A stretch of 37,881 nt of DNA from Myxococcales bacterium 68-20 (lineage in GTDB: Bacteria; Myxococcota_A; Polyangia; Polyangiales; Polyangiaceae): contig MKVQ01000046.1 of assembly GCA_001899635.1 (NCBI GenBank), positions 1 through 37,881 of the forward strand, written 5' to 3'. A program made the position numbers and the translations under genes. Below are positions 16,156 to 24,884 of the stretch, in pieces (within the stretch, counting starts at the first letter, position 1; each line of letters begins with the position of its first letter). The notes beneath the pieces were generated by a model. It was not told the origin of the DNA. It was given only the letters and a program-made list of their open reading frames with translations, and did not search any database.

Positions 16156-18060
16156 GTGATCCCTGAAACTCGACCGGATCGGCATGCGTCCAAGAGGCTC
16201 GTACTGGGCGCCCTCGGGATTGTCTTCGGCGACATTGGGACGAGCCCGCTTTACGCCCTCCGGGAGTGCATCAACGGCGAGCACGGCGTCACTCCAACGC
16301 CGGCGAATGTCCTCGGTGTGCTCTCGCTCATCGTGTGGAGCCTTACGCTAGTCGTCACCGTCAAGTACCTCATGTTCGTCATGCGCGCCGACAATCACGG
16401 CGAAGGCGGCATCCTCGCGCTGCTCGCGCTCGTCCCCGAGAAGCTCCGGTCGGACAGGGTGCACATGAGCTGGGTCACCGTTCTGGTCATCGTGGGCGCG
16501 GCTCTGCTCTTCGGCGACGGGATGATCACGCCCGCGATCAGCGTGCTCAGTGCCGCCGAGGGGCTCGAGACCGAGGCCCACCCGCTCCAGCCGTACGGCG
16601 TCCCGATCACGTGCGCGATTCTCGTTGGGCTGTTCGCGCTCCAGAAGCGAGGGACCGAAGGCGTCGGGCAATTCTTTGGGCCGGTCATGTTCGTCTGGTT
16701 CGCGACAATCGGCGGGCTCGGGCTCTGGCATCTGACGAAGAACCCGACCGTGCTCGCGGCAGCGGATCCGCGACACGCGGTGCAATTCTTTGTTGAGCAC
16801 AAGATCCATGGCTTCAAGGTCCTCGGCGCCGTCGTACTCGCGGTGACCGGTGCCGAGGCGCTCTACGCCGACATGGGACACTTCGGCCGTGCCCCGATCC
16901 GCATCGCCTGGCTCGGTCTCGTCTTCCCGAGCCTCCTCCTCGTCTACTTTGGGATGGGCGCGCTCGTCCTGCTCGATCCCGCAGCTGGCAGGACGCCGTT
17001 CTTCTCGATGGTCCCGCACGGCGCACCCACGTACGCGCTCGTGGGTCTCGCGACAGTGGCGACGATCATCGCATCGCAGGCGCTGATCAGTGGGTCGTAC
17101 TCGATAACCCATCAAGCCGTGCAGCTGGGCTTTTTTCCTCGCGTCCTCATCAAGCACACGTCGACGACCACCATCGGACAGATCTACGTGCCATTCATCA
17201 ACTGGGTCGTGGGCTTCGTCTGCATCGTCCTCGTGCTCTCCTTCCGTCAATCGTCGAGGCTCGCGGCGGCGTACGGCATCGCTGTGACGGGGACCATGGC
17301 GATCACCTCGACCGTCTTCTTCGTCGTGACCCATGAGACCTGGCGCTGGCCGCTCCTGAAGTCCGTCCCCCTGCTCTTCTTCTTTCTCTCCTTCGATCTT
17401 GCATTCCTCGGGGCGAACGCATTGAAGTTCATCAACGGTGGCTGGGTGCCGGTCCTCGTCGGCGCGTGCTTCTTCGTGACGATGATCGTATGGCGGCGCG
17501 GGCGCCGCTTCCTGGCCGACTACTACACGCAACGCTCTTGGCGTATCGACGAGTTCTTCGCGGCGATCGCCGGGAGGGGAACGAAGCCTGTGGCTCTCCA
17601 AGCGCGAACGACTGGTACGGGCGTCTTCATGACGTCCGTGCCGAACGGCATTCCGCCGATTTTGATCCATCACATTGAGCGAGTTCGCGTGCTCCACGAG
17701 CGCGTCGTTCTGTTGACCATCTTGACGACAAACGCTCCTTTCGTGGACGAGCACACGCGGACCGACGTGAAGCCGCTCGAGCAGGGGTTCTTCCGCGTCG
17801 TCGGCCGCTATGGCTTCATGGAAAGTCCGGACGTCCCGAAGCTCCTCCGCGATGCGAAGGCTCGCGGGCTGGAGGTCGATCTCGAGGGTGTCACCTACTT
17901 CCTTGGACGCGAGACGATCCTCGGACTGCCGAGCGGAAGGATGCACCGGACCGAGGAGACGTTCTTCGGGTTCCTCTGGCGCAATGCCCGCCAGTCCGGG
18001 CAGTACTTCAAGCTGCCTCCCCAACAGGTCGTCGAGATCGGGTTGCAGCTTGACCTGTAG
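16156..18060 (+). CDS. kup: Kup-type potassium uptake transporter
   Basis: At 634 residues this is a full-length KUP/HAK/KT transporter, an inner-membrane K+:H+ symporter. The signature GIVFGDIGTSPLYALREC lies at residues 21-38. About twelve membrane segments follow, including a conserved block GDGMITPAISVLSAAEGLE, then a hydrophilic C-terminal domain of about 170 residues (VFMTSVPNGIPPILIHHIE). The start is a GTG at 16156, which places the signature at the usual distance; an AGGGTG lies just upstream. Potassium uptake fits an osmotic or acid stress role alongside HdeD. No kdp or trk genes and no riboswitch-like structure were recognised in the 227 bases upstream. The gene is the last intact one of the stress island. 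Confidence 0.96.
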   Translation: MIPETRPDRHASKRLVLGALGIVFGDIGTSPLYALRECINGEHGVTPTPANVLGVLSLIVWSLTLVVTVKYLMFVMRADNHGEGGILALLALVPEKLRSDRVHMSWVTVLVIVGAALLFGDGMITPAISVLSAAEGLETEAHPLQPYGVPITCAILVGLFALQKRGTEGVGQFFGPVMFVWFATIGGLGLWHLTKNPTVLAAADPRHAVQFFVEHKIHGFKVLGAVVLAVTGAEALYADMGHFGRAPIRIAWLGLVFPSLLLVYFGMGALVLLDPAAGRTPFFSMVPHGAPTYALVGLATVATIIASQALISGSYSITHQAVQLGFFPRVLIKHTSTTTIGQIYVPFINWVVGFVCIVLVLSFRQSSRLAAAYGIAVTGTMAITSTVFFVVTHETWRWPLLKSVPLLFFFLSFDLAFLGANALKFINGGWVPVLVGACFFVTMIVWRRGRRFLADYYTQRSWRIDEFFAAIAGRGTKPVALQARTTGTGVFMTSVPNGIPPILIHHIERVRVLHERVVLLTILTTNAPFVDEHTRTDVKPLEQGFFRVVGRYGFMESPDVPKLLRDAKARGLEVDLEGVTYFLGRETILGLPSGRMHRTEETFFGFLWRNARQSGQYFKLPPQQVVEIGLQLDL

Positions 18061-18191
18061 TTTGAGCAGGCCGAGCGAGGCGAGTCTGAAGTCGGGGAAG
18101 GCTCTGATCATCTTCGGGCTGCTTGCCGCGGGGCTCGGGCTGGGGCAGCCAGGACGCGGCATCTCCGTTGCACCTCGGATTCTTCCGTGAA

Positions 18192-18465
18192 GAAGAGGAT
18201 CGCCTGGTGTGCGATGTTCTGGGCGACCATGGACTTGCCGAGGCCCTGCGGCGCGACGAGGACGACGCTACGCGCCGTCCCGAGGAAGTGGAGACCGACA
18301 GCGGACTCCACGAGGGGGCGATCGATCTTCGTCGGCCAGTTCCAGTCCTGGTCGGCGATCGGCTTGAAGCGACCGAGGTGGCTTCGCGACAGACGAGGCT
18401 CGAGGCTTCGCCGGCTGCGCTGCCGCTCCTCGATGTCGGCGAGATGCTCGAGGAGCTGGGCGGGG
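18192..18465 (-). pseudogene. istB: IS21-family IstB helper ATPase fragment
   Basis: A minus-strand frame reads QLLEHLADIEERQRSRRSLE, then RLSRSHLGRFKPIADQDWNW, then ESAVGLHFLGTARSVVLVAP with QGLGKSMVAQNIAHQAIL. This is the helical N-domain and the Walker A region of IstB, the AAA+ helper of IS21 transposons, where GxxGxGK appears as APQGLGKS. After AHQAIL the frame loses similarity, so Walker B and the rest are gone, and no istA transposase is present. It marks a dead IS21 insertion between the stress island and the surface-protein operon. Confidence 0.75.
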
Positions 18466-18561
18466 CATCTGATGGATGCTCGTCGCGCTCCTGGTTGTTG
18501 ATTTCATCACTCGCTTCGACGAGTGCGGCGTAAGACCTCGCCGTGGCGGCAGGGCGAGGAT

Positions 18562-18945
18562 TTACGCTGGGCCGCGCTCGCTGACGCCAGGAGCGGCAGC
18601 GAGAACGCCTTGAACACCACGTGCTCCAGCCAGCGAATCGCGGCCGGGCAACTCCCCAGGTGCACCACTCCCGACGGCGGCGTCGAGCATGGCGTCCCGT
18701 CTGCCAAGGGACGTCGTCACGGGACTCCCTCGGCCCGCGAGACTCCAGCGCCTGAACCATCGTGCGTCGCGAGCCGCCTCGAGATGCTCCAGGTGGAAGT
18801 CCAGCGACCCCGTGAAGATGCACGGCAGCTTCGCAAGACGGGCGTGTATCTCCTGCTCCGTCAGGTCTCGGGCGATGCGCCAAACCTGTCCGTGCTCGTA
18901 CGTCGGCTCGACAGTGCTGAACCGTAGCTTTCTCAGCGTCCGCAC
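18562..18945 (-). other. Unrecognised open frame in relic region
   Basis: The minus strand is open and begins MRTLRKLRFSTVEPTYEHGQ with VWRIARDLTEQEIHARLAKL and FTGSLDFHLEHLEAARD, a plausible protein-like composition for the first 65 residues. The C-terminal half turns Gly/Arg-rich and looks like read-through. The frame extends upstream into a piece DRLQSAAYDLVILTISN that abuts the proB relic. No family was recognised. It is probably another decayed gene. Confidence 0.25.
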
Positions 18946-19029
18946 GGTCTCGTCGAGGTTGCTAATCGTGAGGATTACGAGGTCGTACGCCGCGGACTGG
19001 AGCCGGTCGACCGTCTTGCATGCCCCAAG

Positions 19030-19800
19030 CGGCGCCGGCGATCCCAGCGCTTGCGCGCGATTGCGGGTGTGAGGCTGGCGCGGAAGAGCGTGTGCCGGCC
19101 GCCCTCCGTCAGCGCCATCAGGGGAGGGTGTGCCTCGGCCTTGGCGATCTCCACGTTGCAGCCCGTGCCGGTGGCGATGGGCGCGGCAATGATCTTGGAG
19201 ACCATGCCGCCCTCGCCCATGCCGATGACGGAGCCGGTAGCATCTGCGCCGTGATGGCAGCGACTTCGGGGATATGGGTCGTCGCTGCGGCCAGGCGAGC
19301 GTCGGCAGTAGTAGAGCCCATCGACGTCGGACAGCAGCACCAGCATGTCGGCGCCGATCGTGGAGGCCACGCGCGGGCGTAGCTGGTCATTGTCGCCAAA
19401 CTTGATCTCGGTGTGGCGACGTGTCGATCGCATTGATCATCGGCACTGCGCCCAGTCCGATCAGCGTGCCCAGCGTGGCGCGGGCGTTGAGATAGCGGTG
19501 GCGCTCTTCGGTATCGCCGAAGGTCAGCAGCACATGCGGGCGAGGATGCCGATGTCGGCACCGGGGCGGCGAGCGCACCTGCCCACTGCACGGACTGGGA
19601 TTTCTCCAGCCGTAATCCGCCGGTTTGGGCTTGAGCAGCCCGCGCCCCAGCGCGATGGAGCCGGGCGAGGCCAGCACCAGCTGGCGGCCTTCCTTATTCA
19701 GGCTCCAGATGTCGGTGCAAAGAGAGGTCAGCCAGTCGCGGCGCAATTTGCCGCTGGTACATCGACCAGCACCTTGATGACGATGCGGCGGCATCGCCGA
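19030..19800 (-). pseudogene. proB: Glutamate 5-kinase relic
   Basis: The minus strand encodes the amino-acid-kinase domain of ProB in several frames. In order there are [27 protein letters not shown] with [36 protein letters not shown] with [33 protein letters not shown] with IGADMLVLLSDVDGLYY, GMVSKIIAAPIATGTGC and LTPAIARKRW. The normal enzyme phosphorylates glutamate in proline synthesis. The conserved NENDT site is changed to NAIDT, and at least three frameshifts are present. The PUA domain is missing; after ARKRW the sequence is unrelated. The peptide blocks look more like alphaproteobacterial ProB than deltaproteobacterial, which would suggest transfer, but this needs a tree. Confidence 0.78.
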
Positions 19801-20009
19801 ACACCCGGCTGGTGGGTGCACCGCCATCTTCCTCTTAGGCGCGCCGGTCGGAACAACGAGGACTCAAACTGGGGCCGCGAGCTCACGCAACGAGTTCAGC
19901 TCCTCTTCGGCGGGAGCTCGTCCCGGCGCTCGTCGCTTCGAAAGCCGAACCGAGGACCCGACCGCGCCCGCTTTACCGTGGACCGTCGCGCTCGTAGTAT
20001 CAGTGCGAG

Positions 20010-21104
20010 ATGCTGCGGCGGCGAAGCATCGTTGTGATGACTGTCGTAGGCATAGCAGCTACGCCAGCACGCGCCGCCGACGGACTGGCATCGCCTTTGC
20101 TAGAGCGGGCCGTCTACGACGCTGGGAGCGCGTGTCCCACGCGCGAACAGTTCATCGAGAGCGTTCAACGCTACATCAGGACCCGAGAACCCGTCGAACA
20201 CGGCGCCCGGGACCTTCGCATTCGGATCGAGGGACGACCGCCGCACGTACTCGGCAAGCTCTCGATCTCGAGCGAACAGGGCAAGCTCACGAAGCGAGAG
20301 TTCTCCGGCCCCGATTGCGAAGCCGTCGCCCGTGGGCTCGCCATCGTCGTAGCGCTGACAATCGATCCACGAGCCAACGTCTTTCAGTCGACTTCCCCCA
20401 CCCTGGAGTCGAACGGCGACGAGCTCTCCTCCAAGGAGGGCCGGCCTTCAGAAGATCCGCCCGAACACGGAGCCCCTCCGAGCCCGCCGCATCCAGCGCC
20501 AGTGGACAGGCGGCCGCGTCCGCCCAGGCCGAGCCTCGTGACGGTTTCTCCTTCGTCGAAGGCGGCTGCGCGCGTCCATTTTTCCGCCGAGGTCCGGGCC
20601 GAACTTACGTCGGCCGTCGTGACTGGCGCCTTGCCCGTGCTTGGCGTGGCCATCGGAATGGAGGCCGCTCCCATGTACATGCCGCGCTGGTTCCGGCCGT
20701 CGCTGGCGATCGGCATGCGTCAAAGCATCTCCAAGGAAGTGAGCTCCTCCCGAGGAGGCGCGGATTTCGTTCTGACTGCAGCGACCGCTCGTATATGTCC
20801 GGTCCGATCTTCCGTGTTTGCGGAGCGCTTGGCGATCTTCCCTTGCGTCGAAGGGGAGATGGGAGCGCTGCAGGCCGAAGCTTACGGACTTCTCGATGCA
20901 CGGCGAACCACCAACCTCTGGCTCAATGTTGGGGCGTCGGCCTTCGGCACCCTTCGCATCGTCGACCACTGGTTCGTCCTCGCCAACGTCTTCGTGAGCC
21001 GCCCCCTATCGCGCAACCGGTTCGAGGTAGATACGGGTGAGCTCATCTCCAGAGCTCCACCAGCAGGCTTGACGGTGGGCTTGGGCTCGAGCGTGAGCTT
21101 CTGA
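20010..21104 (+). CDS. Secreted outer-membrane-like protein, cassette copy 1
   Basis: The 364-residue product starts with a Sec signal peptide (MLRRRSIVVMTVVGIAATPA, cleavage near ARA-AD). A small N-terminal domain follows with two cysteines (GSACPTREQFIESVQRYI and FSGPDCEAVARGLAIVVAL). Then comes a Pro/Ser-rich linker around residues 130-185. The C-terminal half has alternating polar and aromatic strands and ends in SVSF with a terminal Phe, typical of an outer-membrane beta-barrel. It is paralogous to 34410-35447 in layout, the paired cysteines and the linker. No named family is recognised. It lies 69 bases before the ECF sigma gene and opens the large operon, so it may be a sensor or target of that sigma factor; this is inference. 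Confidence 0.8.
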   Translation: MLRRRSIVVMTVVGIAATPARAADGLASPLLERAVYDAGSACPTREQFIESVQRYIRTREPVEHGARDLRIRIEGRPPHVLGKLSISSEQGKLTKREFSGPDCEAVARGLAIVVALTIDPRANVFQSTSPTLESNGDELSSKEGRPSEDPPEHGAPPSPPHPAPVDRRPRPPRPSLVTVSPSSKAAARVHFSAEVRAELTSAVVTGALPVLGVAIGMEAAPMYMPRWFRPSLAIGMRQSISKEVSSSRGGADFVLTAATARICPVRSSVFAERLAIFPCVEGEMGALQAEAYGLLDARRTTNLWLNVGASAFGTLRIVDHWFVLANVFVSRPLSRNRFEVDTGELISRAPPAGLTVGLGSSVSF

Positions 21105-21173
21105 CCGCCGAGGTACGGTGGGCTCGAGCGATTTCGTGATCGGTCTTTCCCCTCGCGGCATTATCCGGGTGAA

Positions 21174-21758
21174 ATGACCGCCTCCTCGGCAGCGCCTTCG
21201 GCCGCAGAAAGAGCTCTGCTGTCGATGAAAGATGAAGCGGAGGAAAGAGCTCGACTCGAGAGGTTGGTGGCGACCCATTTCTCGAGCATCTGGCGGTTCC
21301 TTCGGCGCCTCGGCCTCCCCAGCGCCCTAGCCGACGACGCCGCTCAGGACGTATTTCTCATCGCTTCGCGCCGTGCTTCAGAGATTCGGACAGGCAGCGA
21401 GTATGCATTTCTCGTCGGCACCGCTCTCCGCGTCGCTCGCGGGCTTCGCCGCAAGCGAGAGAGAGAGCCTGTATCCGACGAAGTCGATGTCGTCGTCGAA
21501 GATTTCGATGCCACCTCGCCCGAGCAGATGCTCGACGACCAGAAGATGTGCGCCCTAGCGTATCGCCTTTTGGAAGAGCTCGATGAAGACCTTCGGCAAT
21601 TGTTTGTCCTCTACGAAATCGAAGGACTGACTATGCCAGAGATAGCGCAACTCACTGGACTCCCCCTCGGCACCGCTAACTCGCGCCTTCGCCGCGCGCG
21701 ACAGACCTTTCGCCTCCGTTTCGAAAGACATCGCAAACGTCTGGGAGGTACCCGATGA
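21174..21758 (+). CDS. ECF sigma factor, cassette copy 1
   Basis: This 194-residue protein has only sigma regions 2 and 4, as in ECF sigma factors that direct RNA polymerase to a small regulon. Region 2 is FSSIWRFLRRLGLP with DDAAQDVFLIASRR. Region 4 is LYEIEGLTMPEIAQLTGLPL followed by GTANSRLRRARQTF, a clear helix-turn-helix. The ATG is preceded by GGGTGAA. About 30 residues of charged N-terminus precede region 2, also seen in the second copy. The stop overlaps the next start as ATGA at 21755-21758, so synthesis is coupled to the membrane protein that follows, as expected for a sigma/anti-sigma pair. Confidence 0.92.
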   Translation: MTASSAAPSAAERALLSMKDEAEERARLERLVATHFSSIWRFLRRLGLPSALADDAAQDVFLIASRRASEIRTGSEYAFLVGTALRVARGLRRKREREPVSDEVDVVVEDFDATSPEQMLDDQKMCALAYRLLEELDEDLRQLFVLYEIEGLTMPEIAQLTGLPLGTANSRLRRARQTFRLRFERHRKRLGGTR

Positions 21759-22468
21759 GGAACATTCCTCGCTTGCGAGACGAAGACTCAGACATCGCTA
21801 AGCTACTCTCGTCGCTGGATACCGACAAGCCCGCGGTCGATGTGAGTGCTCGCGCATCCAGTAGGCTCCGTGAAGCGACCTCCACTTCACACGCGAACGA
21901 ACGGCCCGTTTCGCTCACGATGAACCTTCTAGGGTACGCTTCGCCGTGGATAGTGGTGGGCCTTCTCGGCGTGACCCTCCTCACCGGATACGGTACCAGC
22001 GCGGCGCCGGTCGCGACGCCCTCATTCACGTCGCCGTCGGCGCCTTCGCTTCCAGAACACGCTCCAGTCCTAGCACCACCACCAGCCGCAACTACCATCT
22101 CTGTCGAAGACTTGCCGGCGGCGAGCGAAAGTAGGCCCTCCTCGATAGCCGCGAAGCGACCGTCGCCTTCCGGCTCGACATCCGCGCCTTCCAAATCGTC
22201 CTTTCGCGAAGAGCTCGCGCTCGTCGAGGCCGCGCGTACGCATCTCGACAACGGTGACGGCGCATCCTGCCTCTCGGTGATCGGGCGTTACGAGCGCCAG
22301 TTTCGCGGAGGCGTGTTCGCGCAGGAGATGGAGCTGATCCAGATCGAGGCGCTTGCTCGTGTGGGCGAACCTGAACGAGCTCGTTCTCTCGCCCAGCGCT
22401 TTCTCGCAAGCCAGCCCGATAGCCCATACGCAGAACGAGCTCGTTTGGTGCTCCAAAAGCTGCCCTAA
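21755..22468 (+). CDS. Single-pass membrane protein with TPR-like domain, putative anti-sigma
   Basis: The 237-residue product has a cytosolic N-terminus of about 60 residues, one membrane helix (SPWIVVGLLGVTLLTGYG), a Pro/Ser-rich periplasmic linker and a C-terminal helical domain. The linker contains the motif TISVEDLPAAS, matched by TVSVDELPTVA in copy 2. The C-terminal region (EEARTHLDNGD-like helices, FAQEMELIQIEALARVGEPE, RARSLAQRFLASQPDSPYAE) reads as two TPR-like repeats. Position directly after and overlapping an ECF sigma gene is the classical place of an anti-sigma factor, but no zinc-binding HxxxCxxC or other named anti-sigma motif is seen in the cytosolic part. The role is therefore inferred from context only. 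Confidence 0.8.
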   Translation: MRNIPRLRDEDSDIAKLLSSLDTDKPAVDVSARASSRLREATSTSHANERPVSLTMNLLGYASPWIVVGLLGVTLLTGYGTSAAPVATPSFTSPSAPSLPEHAPVLAPPPAATTISVEDLPAASESRPSSIAAKRPSPSGSTSAPSKSSFREELALVEAARTHLDNGDGASCLSVIGRYERQFRGGVFAQEMELIQIEALARVGEPERARSLAQRFLASQPDSPYAERARLVLQKLP

Positions 22469-22485
22469 TTGGCAGGAGGCGCAAC

Positions 22486-23676
22486 GTGAAATTTAGGATC
22501 AAGACCGCTGCGGGCGCCTTGCTCGTCGTCGGCGTGCTCGGAGTATTGGCAACCTCTTGCTCTACGGGACTCGAGCGTACGGTTCTGCTCGGGAGAAACC
22601 CGGACGGCGATGCGGGACTGACGCCCGCATTTACGCCACCCGAGCTCGACGGCGGCGAAACGGACGCGGGCAACGAGCTCACGATGTACTGCCCCTCGGA
22701 TAAATGTCCGGCAGGGCGAACGACCTGCTCCACTTCGCGTTTCCGCTGCGACGTGGACTTGAAGAACGATCAGAGGAACTGCGGTGCCTGCGGGGCCGCG
22801 TGTCCGGCGCAGAACACCCACGAGTTCTACGAGTGTGCCGAAGGGCGCTGCCTCCTCTACTGCAGGGAGGACTGGGCCGATTGCGACGGCATTCCTGACA
22901 ACGGCTGCGAGACATCGATCTCGACCAACGACAACTGCGGTGCGTGCGGCGCCACGTGCACCGACCCAGCAAAGCCTTGCGTCAGGCGAAGCCTAGGCGA
23001 TTACCAATGTGGATGTGAAGTCGGCAAACTGAAGTGCGTCGGCGGATGCCAGGATGTAACAGGAGACGATAAGAACTGCGGGGCCTGCAGGAACGTCTGT
23101 CCCAGCACCGTGGACGGAGGACCGGCCCCCTACGATTACATGTATTACGGGTGCGTGGACAGCCAATGCGACCGCCTGAAGTGCGTCCCCTATCGCGCCA
23201 ATTGTGACGGCGTCGATTCCAACGGCTGCGAAGTCGACCTGCTTTCGTCGGACAATTGCGGCGCGTGCGGAGTCGTGTGCCCGCCGGGCCAGGCATGTCG
23301 ACCGGACCAGCGCGGTGCGCCGCAGTGCATGTGCCCCGCCGGCACGACGTTCTGCATGGGCATGTGTGTCGACCTCGCGTCGGACCCAGCCAACTGTGGC
23401 GCGTGTGGTTTGGCATGCCCGAGCGGACCTTCGGGAGGATCGTCGGCAGTCGCAGTCTGTGAGTTCGGCATTTGCGGTCGGCAATGCATCGTTGGCACGG
23501 CCGACTGCAATGGGAATGAGAAGGACGGCTGCGAAGTCAACACGAACAACGACCCGAACAACTGCGGCGGCTGTGGAGTCACCTGTAACGCCGTCGCAGG
23601 GCAAGCCTGTGTCGGAGGCACATGCGTCGTTGAGCCATGCCCTCCTGGCGAAACACCGGTAGAGGTCCCGAAATGA
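22486..23676 (+). CDS. Cys-rich NCGACG-repeat lipoprotein, cassette copy 1
   Basis: The 396-residue protein starts at a GTG with GGAGG six bases upstream. Its signal peptide ends in VLATSC, a lipobox. The mature part is built of repeats in which a block such as DCDGIPDNGCETSI is followed by DNCGACGATC, with intervening CxxGxCxxxC segments. Matching blocks are NCDGVDSNGCEVDL plus DNCGACGVVC and DCNGNEKDGCEVNT plus NNCGGCGVTC. The spacing resembles the Stig1-like Cys-rich domains found in myxobacterial surface proteins, probably fully disulfide-bonded outside the cytosol. Function is unknown. Its stop overlaps the next gene by ATGA. The second copy at 36872-37813 is shorter and stops inside a repeat. 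Confidence 0.85.
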   Translation: MKFRIKTAAGALLVVGVLGVLATSCSTGLERTVLLGRNPDGDAGLTPAFTPPELDGGETDAGNELTMYCPSDKCPAGRTTCSTSRFRCDVDLKNDQRNCGACGAACPAQNTHEFYECAEGRCLLYCREDWADCDGIPDNGCETSISTNDNCGACGATCTDPAKPCVRRSLGDYQCGCEVGKLKCVGGCQDVTGDDKNCGACRNVCPSTVDGGPAPYDYMYYGCVDSQCDRLKCVPYRANCDGVDSNGCEVDLLSSDNCGACGVVCPPGQACRPDQRGAPQCMCPAGTTFCMGMCVDLASDPANCGACGLACPSGPSGGSSAVAVCEFGICGRQCIVGTADCNGNEKDGCEVNTNNDPNNCGGCGVTCNAVAGQACVGGTCVVEPCPPGETPVEVPK

Positions 23677-24884
23677 GATTGGTTCTCTGGATTGTCGGCG
23701 CTGGAATTGCGGCATGCTCGGCCGCGGGTGTTGGCGGCGGGGAATATGGAGACGATCCCGAAGACGCGTCCATGCCGACGCCGACGCCGGAGGTCGAAGC
23801 GGGCCCCGACGTCGGACCGACCGAGCTCGACGCGAGCGCTTGTACCGATTGCGAGTACTTCCCAGAGACATGCTCGGCCGACGTTCTCTGTCCCAATGGG
23901 CCGTTCGACGCGAATAGCTCCGAGAGCTTGGATGTGCGCACGTCGATCGAATCCATCCGAGGCCGGTCGTCGAAGGACGTGTGGGTCGTCGGTGCGCTCG
24001 GCGCCATCGCCCATTTCGATGGCGTCGTGTGGAAGCGCTCGGACGCCGAGACGCAGGACACGTTGATGAATCTCTGGCTACGCGAATCCTCCGAAGTAGC
24101 GCTCGGTGGATTCGGTCAGGTCTATGCGCGCGGCGTCGAGATAGTGGATGGCGGCGCATCTCCGTCCATCGACGGATGGGCGCCGTACTCGCCGACCTAC
24201 GTCGCGGGCCAGAAGCTCACGGACGCGCGCGTCGTGGGCGTATGGGCGGCCCCCGGCTCGGAGTGGCTCTGGTGCGCGGCACAAACCAGCTCCACCAGCA
24301 CCACGACGAGCGCTACGGCCGGACTGTGGCGTCTGCGGCAGCGTCCGTCGACGCCGTTCGAGGGTAACGTTGCCGTTGCTACGAGCGTATGCCGGCAGAA
24401 CGCGTGCACGCAGATGACGAGCGTTCATGGGGCGTCCGCCGACGAGCTCTGGGCCGTCGGAATCGAGGGAAGCATCGTTCGCGTGAACGATGCCGAGTCC
24501 GCTTCCCCGAGCGTCAGGGGATTCAACAGCCAGACATTGAATGCGCTGAACGGCGTCTGGAGTGCATCCGCGTCCGAAGCCTGGGCGGTCGGTGTAGCCG
24601 GAACCATCCGCCACTACACCGGGGATCCTGCGCGCTGGGACATCGTTTCGAACGTTCCGACGAGCGTCGACCTCAACGCCGTTTGGGGAACGTCACCGTC
24701 CGACGTTTGGGTGGTCGGTGACAGGGGCGTCGTCCTTCACTACGACGGAAACGGGTGGTCGCGCGTCAAGATCGCCGGCATCGGGCAGGATCGACCCGAC
24801 CTCAAGACCGTGTGGAGCGCCGCGCCGGGTCACCCCTGGATCGGTGGCAGGGGCGTGGTTCTTTCGCTTGGAGGAAAGCCGTGA
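23673..24884 (+). CDS. Beta-propeller lipoprotein 1
   Basis: The 403-residue product starts at the ATG inside the ATGA overlap with the preceding gene. The signal peptide ends in GAGIAAC, a lipobox. A Glu/Asp/Pro-rich linker follows. The rest contains five or more blade-like repeats of about 45-50 residues with the pattern VWGxSxxDVWVVGxxGxxxHxDGxxW; examples are GRSSKDVWVVGALGAIAHFD, SASASEAWAVGVAGTIRHYT and GTSPSDVWVVGDRGVVLHYD. Such repeats occur in many myxobacterial lipoproteins and are predicted to fold as beta-propellers that bind partners or glycans outside the cell. Enzymatic motifs were not seen. It ends in a GTGA overlap with the next gene. Confidence 0.85.
   Translation: MRLVLWIVGAGIAACSAAGVGGGEYGDDPEDASMPTPTPEVEAGPDVGPTELDASACTDCEYFPETCSADVLCPNGPFDANSSESLDVRTSIESIRGRSSKDVWVVGALGAIAHFDGVVWKRSDAETQDTLMNLWLRESSEVALGGFGQVYARGVEIVDGGASPSIDGWAPYSPTYVAGQKLTDARVVGVWAAPGSEWLWCAAQTSSTSTTTSATAGLWRLRQRPSTPFEGNVAVATSVCRQNACTQMTSVHGASADELWAVGIEGSIVRVNDAESASPSVRGFNSQTLNALNGVWSASASEAWAVGVAGTIRHYTGDPARWDIVSNVPTSVDLNAVWGTSPSDVWVVGDRGVVLHYDGNGWSRVKIAGIGQDRPDLKTVWSAAPGHPWIGGRGVVLSLGGKP

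Noticed and set aside
16348-18162. A 604-codon minus-strand frame opposite kup
   Set aside because: It mirrors the kup gene, is Glu/Arg/His-rich without motifs and is explained by GC-rich antisense reading.
22486-23676. Metallothionein or ferredoxin reading of the Cys-rich protein
   Set aside because: The lipobox and the wide NCGACG repeat spacing fit an exported disulfide-rich protein rather than a cytosolic metal cluster protein.
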